A stretch of DNA of 64,000 nucleotides from Magnolia sinica (taxonomy: Eukaryota; Streptophyta; Magnoliopsida; Magnoliales; Magnoliaceae), in contig NC_080577.1 of assembly GCF_029962835.1 (NCBI RefSeq), positions 3,782,001 through 3,846,000 on the forward strand, given 5' to 3'. This document shows, one piece after another, positions 9,214-21,100 of this stretch (its first letter is position 1; each line of letters starts with the position of its first letter). The notes beneath the pieces are model-generated. The model worked only from the letters and a program-made list of their open reading frames with translations, searched no databases and was not told the DNA's origin. A program made the position numbers and the translations under genes.

Positions 9214-12200
9214 CTTTTAAACTTTACCATGTTAAGCTTTCCATTTTTTATTTTTTATTTTCCGTAGGTGAAATTTAACTAAGCTATGCTTACCACCAAG
9301 AGTATTGGCCTACTTCAGATTAGCAGCGGTGCTGGGTCCTATGGCCTATGGAGCTAGCCAGCCTTATGAGGAAAAAAAGTTTCAAGTGATCAAAGGTTTT
9401 TAATAGGCCTAGGCCCAATGTCAGATTTTTTTATATATCATTTTTATTATTATTTGTGGATATCCTCAATGAATAGTAAAATCCTGTGTATAGATGGTTT
9501 GGGACACTCTGAGCATGACAGGAGATCCAATTATTTTCTCTTTAAAACGATACATGTATATTGAATGAGAACCATTAACAAAATCCATCATAACAGTGGC
9601 CCACTTAATGATTTGATTGGACCAATAGGCCCTTGCCAGTTGCCACCCCTAATTTAGATCCCTCTACATACTAGTATTTGTAAGCTCATCAGCTCATCTT
9701 GTGGATGGATAGGGTAAGGTACTCTAGAACAAGCCAACCCAGGTTGCATCCGCCAACATCTACTCTTCTTGAGCAATGGCTGTGTCAATGACAATCATTC
9801 CAGTAACTCTTACTGCTCAAATGAAGTGACCATATAAAGAGAAAAAAAAAAACTTTGGGACAGACCTGATTGGTGAGACCTGTAATCAGAGAGTTGAAAC
9901 ATTCAAGGCCCCTTTTTTTTTTTTTTTTTGAGTTCCTTTCCAGGCCACTCTGATCAATTCTAATAGAGCTTATTACGCACCAGACACCATCATGTTCAAC
10001 TTCAGGACACCATCTAATCCATCCATCACCTCAACTTGGCCTAGCCCTAGTCCCATGACTTAGCCTGATCCAAAACTCATAGGTAGGCCACAGAAAGGGG
10101 AATGACATGGGAGAGGATACCCACCCTTCATCTTCACCAGGGCCCCACCTAAGCTGCAAAACCCACATCATTTTTGGCCTGACCCTTCATTCAGTCCAGA
10201 GAATGGTCTGAACAGCCTAGATTATATATGAACAACACTGTCAGCCCCACCAACAAAGAGGGGCATCACCTTGCTCTATGTGCCTTAACCGACCTGAGTT
10301 TTGGATGGAGCCGATTTTTGTCCTTAAGGCAACCTGATGTGACGAATCTGATCGACTGTGCTGGATTCCATATTTCCATGAACACATCAAGAGGGTTCCA
10401 CATCTGCCAGTACAGGTAGCACTGAAGCACGCCCCTTTCGGCAAAGCTCCAAGCATGTTCGGTGGTCCACGGATTAGATGTAGTATGCTTTTTTTAAAAA
10501 GATAAAGAAAGAAAGAAAGAAAATTTGCACAACTTGATTAACATGAGAGCTCGAAGGAGATGTAAATAAACACTCATGCACCCTATGTAAATAACATGAC
10601 CTTTAAAACCACCTCGCACATCTCATTGGGTCCATTGCTTCATAGCGAGTGTTAGTGCAGAGCGAGCAACCACAGTCATCTACCATTAAAATACCATAAC
10701 ACTAAAAGAACAGTTTATACCAAGTTCATTCAGATAATCTCAGGGAACTATAGAGGCTTAAGGAGATAAAGCAATCCAACACAAAAATTTGCAAATTAAA
10801 ACCACTATCCACCTAAAGCAGCTTGTTTCAGGTGTAAGACAAGCTGCTCATACATCTTCTTGGCTGCACAACCTCGCCAGACATTCACCGACGTGACAGG
10901 CAAGTGCAATCTGGGATGTGTATCAGGTGCTTCCAATAGTCATTGTCCAGTAGCCCAAAAGTCCAGCCTGTCCAGCATTCTACACTCATTGTGCATGTGT
11001 AGCTCACGGCGAATGGGTCGGAAAGGCTTTTGGGATTGGAGGGGACATGGATGCAGGGACCATCTTGTAGATATCCAGGGTACCAGATAAAAAAATGCCG
11101 TATTGCCACGTGTGCGTTTGGATCTTGAAGATGTAGTATCTGAAATTATATATCATAGATAAACTACTAAAAAATCATCATTGGGAGTGGTATAATCCAT
11201 CTCATAGAAGGAAACTGCACCTGTTATGCATCATCAACAATTCAAGCTCATTGACATTGTGCACTACAAACTTCTTGAACCTGTTGGGCAGGTGATGGCG
11301 GGTCTTTTTATCTGAATTGTAACTTATATTGGGCATCAAAATACATCCCTAGAACTTCCTTCTCACATGAGAATTGAATCAATACCTCTGGGGCTATGCC
11401 AGTTTGGCTGTCATATATACAAATACAATCGGTAAATAGCATTAGATCAATCTGAAATGGGGGAAAATTTGCTAGGAGGGGTTGTCTCACAGATTACTCT
11501 TAGTATTTAATACATTGAGACATTTAAATCTATATTTATTTGAGTGGTTCTTTCGGTTTACAACTGCATAGGAGCTCAGCAAACAGAAATCATAAAAAAA
11601 TAATAATAATAATAAAATAAAATAAAAAATCGGTCTAGCAGTAAATGGAAACTGAGGGATCCGATGCTAATGGAGACTTCTAATATTCAACAATCCACAG
11701 GTAAGAACCCCAGTATCAGAAAACAAATTCCTTTTTCAGATTTACTGTGCAATGCACCCTGTAAAGATTGGAATGAGCGAATTTCTATTCTGTACTGTTG
11801 CTTGCTATTTAAGGCACAACAGTTTTGCACATTAGATTTCCATAACCTTTTTCAACTAAAGAAGAATAATATAATTAAGGTTGAGAATATAAAATGAGAA
11901 CTGATGTATGTTTTACTTTCCACAGATAGTAATAAAATTTCATTGAATAGGCAAAAGGAAAATGCACCAATGGACCAACACTCCCACATGCAATGTGCAT
12001 CCCTCGACACCATGGTTTACAATATTGTCCGATATTACTTGGTTTTGCCCATGTCACGTTGGTTACAGTCGGGACTAAAATAGATTGCCTTGGGGCTAGT
12101 TGTACTGGTTTTTCTTCTAACTCCATGCAAGTCGCTCCCCACAACCAGTATCTAAAACCATGCTCCAGGCACCACAAGAGACTGCATTGAGTCTCTCTAC

Positions 12201-13887
12201 AAATTGATCTTTGACAAACCAATCCCAGCAACAGAGGGAGTTCCACCCAAACCAAACCAAGTAATGGGAGCCAACCTTACAAGCATTGTGATGTGAATTA
12301 AAACATTAGGGTAATGTTTGGATGCACCTGTTGAATTGAATTGCAATTACCTGTCTGGTAGAGTGCAAATAACCAAATTGTAAATATTGAGGAATGGGGC
12401 TGCGAATTGCAATTATGTTACTTTTGAGTTCGACTTTATAAGGAATTAACCGTAGTTTGAAAGGTAATTCCTTGTTATGATTTCAAGTGAATACTAAATT
12501 CACTTGTTCATCCAGTAAATTAAGATACTTGCAATATCATCATACCCCTTTTTCTTGATTTCAGGTGAATAGCATTAACTTTTGCCGTTTCCTTGATTGA
12601 ACTGAATTCGTAATTGAATTCAATTGTTCTTCTACCAAAGGCAGACTTAGTAAATTAAGGTACTCACAATATCATCAGACTTGCGACTTCTACTTCTTTA
12701 GTTTATGGGATACTTAAAAAAGGCATGGTGCTGGAGACACGGCCACTCATAAATTGTACATGTCTTACATTAACTCAAGTTAAACTAACTAAATTGTGGA
12801 ATCTACTGTCGCTAAGTCTAAGTTCCAAAATCAAATTGGTTGAGCAATCCTAACCTCCGATTCATGGACACTCATTGGTTAAAATAGGACCATTGGATAT
12901 TTCATATGTTTAACCATCCAAATAATGTCCGCCAATCTGACGATCAACTAAAACTAACTGATGTTTGGAAGACCATATGGTTATTTCAAATGCAAGTTTT
13001 GTCGCATTTAAGAAGTTGTGACTTGGACAGAGTGGCAGATAAAAGAAGATGGGGAATACCGCAAGACTATATATATAGTATTGTGCAAGCTACCTTGAAT
13101 TCTACCAATATGCTAGCGCAAAGAAATTCTGTTTTTGTTCGATCGGTGTCTTTTTTGGTCCAACTGAAAATAGGAGTGGATTCTTAGTTTGCACATTGTG
13201 AAGATTTGTCTGTTTTCGGTTTGATCGAAAACTATAAGTTGGTTCGGTTTGGTCTGATTGGAGGTCCCATTCAATTTGACTAACAATTTACGCATATTAG
13301 AGTAAATTAGGGTATTTGAGTCCAGTTTCGATTAGAGTTTGGTTGATACGAGTGTTCTCTCTATGAGCAAGAATTTTATGAGGTGAGAAAGTTTTCTATA
13401 CTTGTAAGAGCTTGGGAATGGATTTTTTCCATGGGTTAGAGTTTTTTCTAAGTACAAATCGCAAAGAGAAATTGGGTGATCCTGTAATTGAAAAAAGTGA
13501 TTAGTGTAAACTCTAAGGTCTTTATTATGATGGATCTTTATTGCTTTGTGTTGTAGTTTTTTTTGCGAAGATTTTTCACGTAAAATATCTTATGTTTTGT
13601 ATTTGCTTGATTGATTGTTGGGTTATTTTGTTTATTATGATTGTTTTATCTTCGTTGAACGTGTTTCCATAAATCACATGATTTGACATTAGTGTTAGAT
13701 TTGAATTTCTAATACATAAGGTTAATTTGTGTTTGTTATAGTTTGGGATTACATTATAATGGTGTGAGATGAAAGCATGAACTCCAACACACTTACTACT
13801 ACATATTTACATTACAAAATAATTATCATTATGATAATTTTATTTATTTAACTTGTGGTTATGCAATTGTGAAGCTTTTAAATTTGA
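8936..13887. other. Long non-genic spacer with MITE-like and simple repeats
   Basis: The stretch contains a (GA)n run at 9181-9212 and poly-A or poly-T tracts (9841-9851, 9908-9930). A possible MITE starts at GGGTAATGTTTGGATGCACC (about 12310) and extends to about 12645. A dispersed repeat at 12790-12910 contains TCGCTAAGTC and TTGGTTGAGCAATCCTAA; a second copy lies near 50510. Open frames at 10885-11109 and 11875-12255 (minus strand) are cysteine- or tryptophan-rich but match no family I know. I find no supportable gene. Confidence 0.4.
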
Positions 13888-14580
13888 TGTAGAGCGGGTC
13901 GTAGACAGTTACATGGCCAAGATGGATCAGAGAAGGCCCGGTCGACGACAGAAGTGATCCAGACCATCGAACCTTAAATCAAGCGTATCTTGCAATCCGG
14001 AATGAGTTATCTGACGTAAAATATATGATTTTGGGGTAGAACGAGCTACTGAAGCCAACTAACCCGCTATGCCAGGTTGCGCAGCCCGGAATTGCAAAAA
14101 ACCCCTTAATCGACGGTCATTTTCCTTGTTTTAATTTCGTTTTTACTATAAATAGTAAGTTTTAGTTTGATTATAACTCTTCATCCGTCGGGCTTTAGGA
14201 GTTGCGCCCAACGTGAAAAGAGCTTAGAATGTTAGGAAAACGGTTTGGTGAAGCCAAATAGGACACTTACTATTTTTGGCCGAAAACCTTGTGCACTATT
14301 AGACATCATAACCATCTATAAATAGTAAGTTTACTATTTATAGTAAGTCGCAGATTTTAGGAGTTTAAGTTGTAGTTTGATTCTAATTTCTTTCTCATTG
14401 ATTGGTACCCCTATTTAAAGGGTTGTGAACTCGGTTTTATTGATCAATTAATCAATTTCAAATTTCTTAAAATTTATTTTTATTTTCTGCTTTCTTTCCT
14501 CGTGGATTCGAGAAGTCTCTGTGAGGAGTCCAGAGAAGCTCCGTGGACTCAGAGTAGTTATCCTTATCACATTCATCTCT
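13888..14580 (+). mobile_element. LTR-like retroelement fossil (solo LTR candidate)
   Basis: The block begins TGTAGAGCGGGTCGTAGACA and contains several copies of CTATAAATAGTAAG, a CCCCTATTTAAAGG promoter-like box and a GGATTCGAGAAGTCTCTGTG block. Its organisation resembles the long terminal repeat of a plant LTR retrotransposon. No protein-coding interior is seen on either side, so it would be a solo LTR or a fragment. It is old and incomplete. Confidence 0.4.
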
Positions 14581-15599
14581 ACGTCAAAATTTTGATGGAA
14601 GTACTTGAACTGAATATTAATTCGACAATATGGTTACATGCAGTTCTCTTTTTAATCTTTTTTCTTTCATGATTTGAATTGTAATGGATATCGGAAATGA
14701 GACTCCCGGTGTCTCTTGGATGCGGGGAATTGGAACCTGAAAGCAAAACTTGGAAATTATTCTTTGTGCTATTCTTTAGAACTTCAACTGCATGCGGCAT
14801 GTGGCCTAACCCTCTATTACATTGGAATGTTCTAGTAGATATAAGCTTTTGAAAGTGGTGTCAAACTATCACTCCATTTTAAATGGTATAATAACTTTGG
14901 AATTAGTTGTGTTCTAGCCTCTAGCTATTTTGTCTCTAGTTATTATTTATTTATTTATTTATTTTTACGATCCCAAGGCTTTAATATCTTAACTTGATGT
15001 GTTCCACCAATCCCAACTTGTGGAACTATAATGCAATTGCCATTCGTGAGAGTGACTATTGAAAAAGAGGCCAGAGCGAGTGCCATTGTGTATGTAGCTG
15101 TGAGGTGTAGTAGAATGTTACGGTATCAAAGGTTTAATAGCCTAACTTACAGCATTCCATTAGTCATGGAACTTTTGGCATGTTAATAAAGTTCTTAACA
15201 TTGTCATTATATACAACTTTTTTTTTTTAATCTCCATTCATGTGAGAGATTTTTAGTTGCATCCACCACTCGCATCGCACCCTGTAAAATCAACCATCTG
15301 GATCAATAAGGAATGGCCCCACTCATACATGCTGAAACCCAAAATCACACACTATAATTTCTGCCATCTCCAATCCACGGAACCCTTGGAAACCAAAACT
15401 TCTTTTTTTTTTCAATGCACATAGCCTCACACTCATACACACCGTGCGCGAATCCATGACCTTAGCGTTTAAAACTCTCGTGAATTTCTACAGAGTCATG
15501 AGTATGGACCCGAGAAATACAATAATAAAATCCTAACTCTAACACTACTACTGCAATTTCAAGAGATGAAATAGTAAACACGAAAACGCCCGATATCTC
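14581..15599. other. Non-genic AT-rich spacer
   Basis: The stretch holds a TTTA repeat (14944-14966), poly-T runs and no coding block. I recognise no repeat family. Confidence 0.4.
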
Positions 15600-15700
15600 T
15601 CTCTATAAAAACCCCAAATCTCCTATTCGGAATACACCGACACGTATCTATATGGTCTTTCAAGAAGACGAACAGCAGTGACTTTGTGTGGTTGGGTAAG
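15600..15700 (+). promoter_or_regulatory. Orphan core-promoter-like block
   Basis: A CTCTATAAAAACC TATA-like box at about 15602 is followed some 90 bases later by a strong donor-like GGTAAGT (15693). This arrangement resembles a promoter plus a short first exon. It lies about 1.6 kb upstream of the ATG of the large charged-protein gene and could be a distal non-coding first exon. No transcript evidence is available, and chance occurrence is likely in AT-rich DNA. Confidence 0.2.
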
Positions 15701-16800
15701 TCAACTGCTTTTCTTCCTATTTACATAATTATTGTGGTCTTTATGAAGACTAAACAGGTCTGAATTTAAAATCACCTGTTGGACGGTTTGGATTCGGCAC
15801 TGATACATGTGCATGGTGTTCTTTTTTGTTTTTTTTTTAAATACACGCATTCGGCCACGAGTGAATGTGAATGGCAAAGCTAGCAGGTCCACGCCCGGCC
15901 TAAAGCCGGGTTTGGCTCATCCGGTCTGGCGGTCTACGCGGCCCATTACCATCCTCTATTATGGCCAAAACAGGACCCGTTGATAGCCCTTGCTGACAGC
16001 CCCTGCGATGTTGAGGACGGTAGTACCATCTGATCCTCTCTCTCTCTCTCTCTCTATCGAGGGAAAATTTTCGATACTCCGTCGAGGGATAATATACAGG
16101 CACGTTGAAATTACATAGAAAGTGCACGTGTTGGATACGCAATTCAAATCGAACTGTCCAAATTATGGCCCCTGTTTAGATGTATCATTTTCCAAAATTC
16201 ACGCTTATCTGTTCAGCTCACATATTGGATTGGTGGACATTTATTGGACGGTTGAAAATGAATTAAACCAATGGTTTAGTTTCAACAAACAAGTATCCAT
16301 GAATCGGGGTTAGGATTGCTCAGACAATCCTATTTTTGGAATTTGACTTATGAACAGTGGGTTCCATAGTTTTATCGGTTTATCTTGAATTAATATATTC
16401 TACGTTAGTAATTTCTGTACGCCTGCGTATCAAGCTTCATATTCTGGAAGAGTATCAAATAACTCCCCGCTCTTTACATCGGCTGGGTATAACTACTTTG
16501 TGGAGCGGCCACTGTATGCTAATGGTTTACCACCATTTTCAAGTTGCCATGATCCATCGTGACCTTCGTTTAAAGCATTCTGTAGTGTCCAAAAAGTGGG
16601 CGTCTGTGATAGAGTGGAGCCAGGAATTCAAACCTATCAAGGAATCCATCCATCTGATTTCACTGGTTGAATTTGGACCAGAGACCGTTCATTTTCAACC
16701 ATCCATCTAATAGCAACCATTTGGATGGTGGGCACCAAAGCATTTTTACGTCCTTCGGAGCCTGCGATTCGAGCGGTCTGATGAACGGTGCTGGGGCACG
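15701..16800. other. Spacer with (CT)n run and dispersed repeat pieces
   Basis: A (TC)n run lies at about 16036-16056. Pieces such as GGGGTTAGGATTGCTCAGAC near 16306 and TCAACCATCCATCTAATAGC near 16693 resemble blocks in dispersed repeats near 12.85, 50.5, 54.7 and 61.4 kb. No gene is supported. Confidence 0.4.
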
Positions 16801-17292
16801 AACTTGAAAGTTGTGAGCCAACCACCACTTACAAATTCTGCAGTAATTCGGGGAAAAGAAAGGGGTATTTCCGTCAATTTACAGCTATTATCCGCGATTC
16901 CCCAAGAGACGCGTTGGAGTCACATTAATTTCTCAAAACAGAGGGTCCTTGGTTTCTTTCTCTTCTCGACCCTCCTCATTGCTGCAGACATCTCTCTCTC
17001 TCTCTCTCAGAGATATTCCGGCGAGTCTCCGATGGTTTCGCTTCACCACCACCGCAGGATCCAAAGCAAAAAAGAGAAAAATCTCTTCGTTCCGTCTCCC
17101 GACGATCTCGCCGTCAGATTCCGGTGAATCTCCGATCAATCTCCGTAATTTAGTACCAGCGTCAGTCTCCAGATTCGTTTTCTCCCAAAGGTTAGAATCG
17201 GAAACATTTCTTCTTTCTCCATCTCCGGAATTAGGGTTTCGAGCTTGATTTCTCTCTCCCTCCCTCTCTCTCTCTCTATTTATAGTATCATC

Positions 17293-18058
17293 ATGCCGCG
17301 GAGCTCTCGACACAAGAAGCAGCACAAGCACAGCTCCAGGGATTTCAAGGAGCGTTCGGATTCCGAAGGAGAAGAGATCTCGAAAGAGAGGAAGGTGAAG
17401 GAAGATCCCGAAATTAGGGTTTCGCGGGACTCGGATTTGGCAGGGAAAAGGAAATCGCCATCACAACCTCGGCATGGCAAGGATCCGCCATCCGGAGATT
17501 ATGGCTCTTCGAAGCGGCGCAAGGATAGGGCTGGTTCGCCTGTTGCGGCTGATCGGTGGAACGGCGGTGGGAATGAGCGAGACGAGGGTTCGTTCGGGGA
17601 GAAGGCGGGGGAAGGTGAGGGTTTGGGAGCGGAGTTGGAGAAAGTGCAGAAGTCGAAGGCGTCTGCTGATTCCAAGAGCAGGTCTAGCAGCAGACGGCAT
17701 GAGATTTCAAGTGAAAGGAAAGAGGAGGCTTTTGTAGCAGAGAGCGATTCTAAGCGGAAGTCAGAGAAGGATTCAAGCTGGAAAGAGGCTCATCAAGGTA
17801 AGGAAGTGAATGAACGTGGCATTGAGAGGGATAGGAAGGTTGAAGATGCCAGACGGGAACGGTCGGTTGATGTCACGACAGGGACAGCTGACGGGTCTAG
17901 TGAAGTGAATAGGAAGCGAGAAAGAAAGATGGAAGGTTTGGACGAAGAGCAGAAGGCGAAACAAGAGGTAGAAATTACTGGTAAGGTAACTTAATGCTTT
18001 GTTGTTTTTTACCTTTTTTTTTTTTTTTTTTTAAAATTTTAAGTGTTAGGCTATTGTG

Positions 18059-18148
<90 letters not shown>

Positions 18149-21100
18149 CTCTCAAGATAAACTTAGCGAAGTTTGGAATTGGTGATACTGATATCGGAGA
18201 GTTCAATCATTCTCAATTTCAATGCAATGTCAATTAATTGCACCAGTTGGTTCATTGACATTGAAGATTTGGTGGAAGGCATAGTCAGAAAGAAAGGCCG
18301 GGCTACTTAATCAATCATCATGGATTGATTATATATATATATATATATATAGCTCTCAAGATAAACTTAGTGAAGTTTGGAATTCGTGATACTGATATCG
18401 GAGAGTTCAATCATTCTCAATTTCAATGCAATGTCAATTAATTGCACCAGTTGGTTCATTGACATTGAAGATTTGGTGGAAGGCATAGTCAGAAAGAAAG
18501 GCCGGGCTACTTAATCAATCGTCATGGATTTATCATCTAGTAGTCATTTATTAGTGGAAGATCCTTTTGGAGCTTTTCAAGTCAAGCCCTATATCCCTGC
18601 AAGTTAGTTTACCCTATAAATCAACGCTCATTAGGTTTAGTGCACCTCATATATTGGGACAGTTGGTAGATCTTTCCCTTTCAAAGAGATTGCCCCCCCC
18701 CCCAAAGATTTCTTGAAGAATCTAGAATTCTTAAAATCAGTATGTTTAAATTCAATTTTTTTTTAAAGGTTGCCATAAGTAAGCTTTGGCTTGTGCCTTG
18801 TGTTGTGATAAATTGAGTAGGATGATTGTGGCAAGGAGATTTTGATGGTTGACTTAAGTAGTGTGGAACTTCAATAGGTTATACCATTTCTCCTAGGAGG
18901 CACTTGGTTGCTACGTTAGATTCTGTGTGCATTATTTGCCCACGTGTGATTGCATGGGCAACAATGAAGAATTGTGTTTGGTTCGCTACAAAAGGTCGCA
19001 ATATTGTATGATCGGCACTTTGTGGGAGTGTTGCTTTTATCTAATTCCGCGTGTGCACAACAATGAAGAATGATGTTTGGTTCACTATTCTTAAAGGTCT
19101 CAATGTTTCATGATCGGTACACTAGAGGGAATGTTCCTTTTATCTAATTCCTCTGAGATGCCTAACTTCCCTGGGCAAACTTCATTAGTTATTAATGTGT
19201 GAGGATAAGAAATACACAATACTGATTTCTTCCCTAAGCAACTGTTGGATGTATGATTGTGCTTGAAATGACCATTTGAATTGAAGAGGCAAGAGTGTGG
19301 TGCTTTGTTTGTCCTGTGACATGGATCACACACGTAATCGTTTTTTCTTTTCTTTTCTTTCAACATGCAATTTTCATTGCGTCAATGCCTTGTGGCTGCC
19401 AGGAGCATACTTCATAGCACATGCACAGGCAACCAATCTACCTTTCTCAACTAGACGACCTAGGGCGCAACCTGTGTTCAAAGACTCGACTGTTTGCACA
19501 TGGCTTATGCTCATATGGTGTTCAAGGTAGCCTAATGCTAGATGCTTATGTCATAGAATTTGAAATTTACTTGGTTATTCTAAGTAGTGCTAGTATAATG
19601 TTGTAGCTTAGCTGGAGGATGATTTATCAGGAGTTAATTTCTCTTATGGGAAGGGCATGAGACGGCATAAGATTTTGGTTATGACTCTACCATGGTGAAG
19701 AATCATTGTCTTCTTGGCTTCCATAGATCATTGTCAAACCACATATGTAGTTCTGTGCGATCACATGTGCCTGTGTGCATATGCGGTTGCTCTTTTTTTT
19801 TAAAAAAAATTTAAAAGAAAAATAAGGGGAAATTTTGAAAAAAAAAAAGTAGAAAAATATAAGAACTTGGGAGAAACTTCCCTAAGTTAATAGATAACTA
19901 ATATAGTAATTTTACACATAAAATTATTTTGTGAGAAATAAAATCAATTAAAAAATGAATGAAGTACATCAAATTCAACATTCAACAATGTAGTTAAGTA
20001 ACAAAACCATCAATAAGCTATTTATTGTACAAATACAATTTTGAAGTTACATCTTAATGTTTATTATTTATACACTATATCACTAACACTGCTTACAAGT
20101 TACAAGTTTCAAAATAAATAAATAATACTAATATTCTAAAATCTAAATAACTGAATGTTGCTTGAAGCATGAATCTTGAATCTTGATTTTCCAAGAGGGA
20201 AACTTCTATTCTTGAATGAGCTCCTTGCTTTAATCTTGTAGAGAAGTAGGAACTAGAAACTTGAATGTTGGAACTTGGTTGGAAGTAGGAAGTAGGAAGT
20301 ATGTAAGAGGGAGCGAGGTTATAATTGCACTTGAAGTAAGAATGTAAGAGTAAAAGAGAGTTTTGGAGTGATAATGTTGCAAATGGAGGTGTGGATGCTT
20401 TTTTAAAGGGAAAAGATTGATTTTTTGCGCACAAAAAAAATAAATAAATGTGCCAACTGGTAGATATGCGATCACATATACTGTATGCGATCGCATATCA
20501 TCACACATTTAGCATATGCATATCGCATATGCCATTCACATATGCGAATATGCGGTCGCATTTAACAACACTGAGTCGATGCATTGTTGTTTAGACTTGT
20601 GAGTACAAAAGGATCGCGTTTAGATTTACAGATTCATTTTTTGATCGAGTCAGGCCTTTCAAAACTTTTATCTCCGTTTGAGTCCCTGCATGTGCATTCT
20701 CTGAAGAAGTAACCTTGATATGATTTGTGTAAAAAGATGAACTCCTTCAGATGGTCATGAGGCTGGATGACATTAATACCTTGCAAGTCTTCTTTGTCAT
20801 AGGGTGTGTAGTTGGATGATAAATAAGCATTTTCTCATTTTTTGAAGATCATCTGATGATGATGGGCGGATTGCTTTATGTGGGAGATCAGAATGGCGAT
20901 GAGTGAATCATTCTGGTTTCTGGGGTCTTTGTTTTTTTTTTTTTTGTTTTTGCTGCATGGACACCAAGCACAAGATTCTCGCTGACAATTAATTGCGTCA
21001 TTAAGTTTTCTGGTTACTGATAAATGTGTATCATATTACAAAGCTGAGGATTTGGTAAATCACTTGCTCCTTCTGCCTCTTGCTTTTCTTGTGGTCCTTT

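Noticed and set aside
10885-11109. Minus-strand frame with CTMSVECWTGWTFGLLDNDYW
   Set aside because: It is tryptophan- and cysteine-rich and looks protein-like, but no domain, splice sites or neighbouring exons support it.
18043-18237. Open frames full of IYIYIY
   Set aside because: They are translations of the (AT)n microsatellite with no protein meaning.
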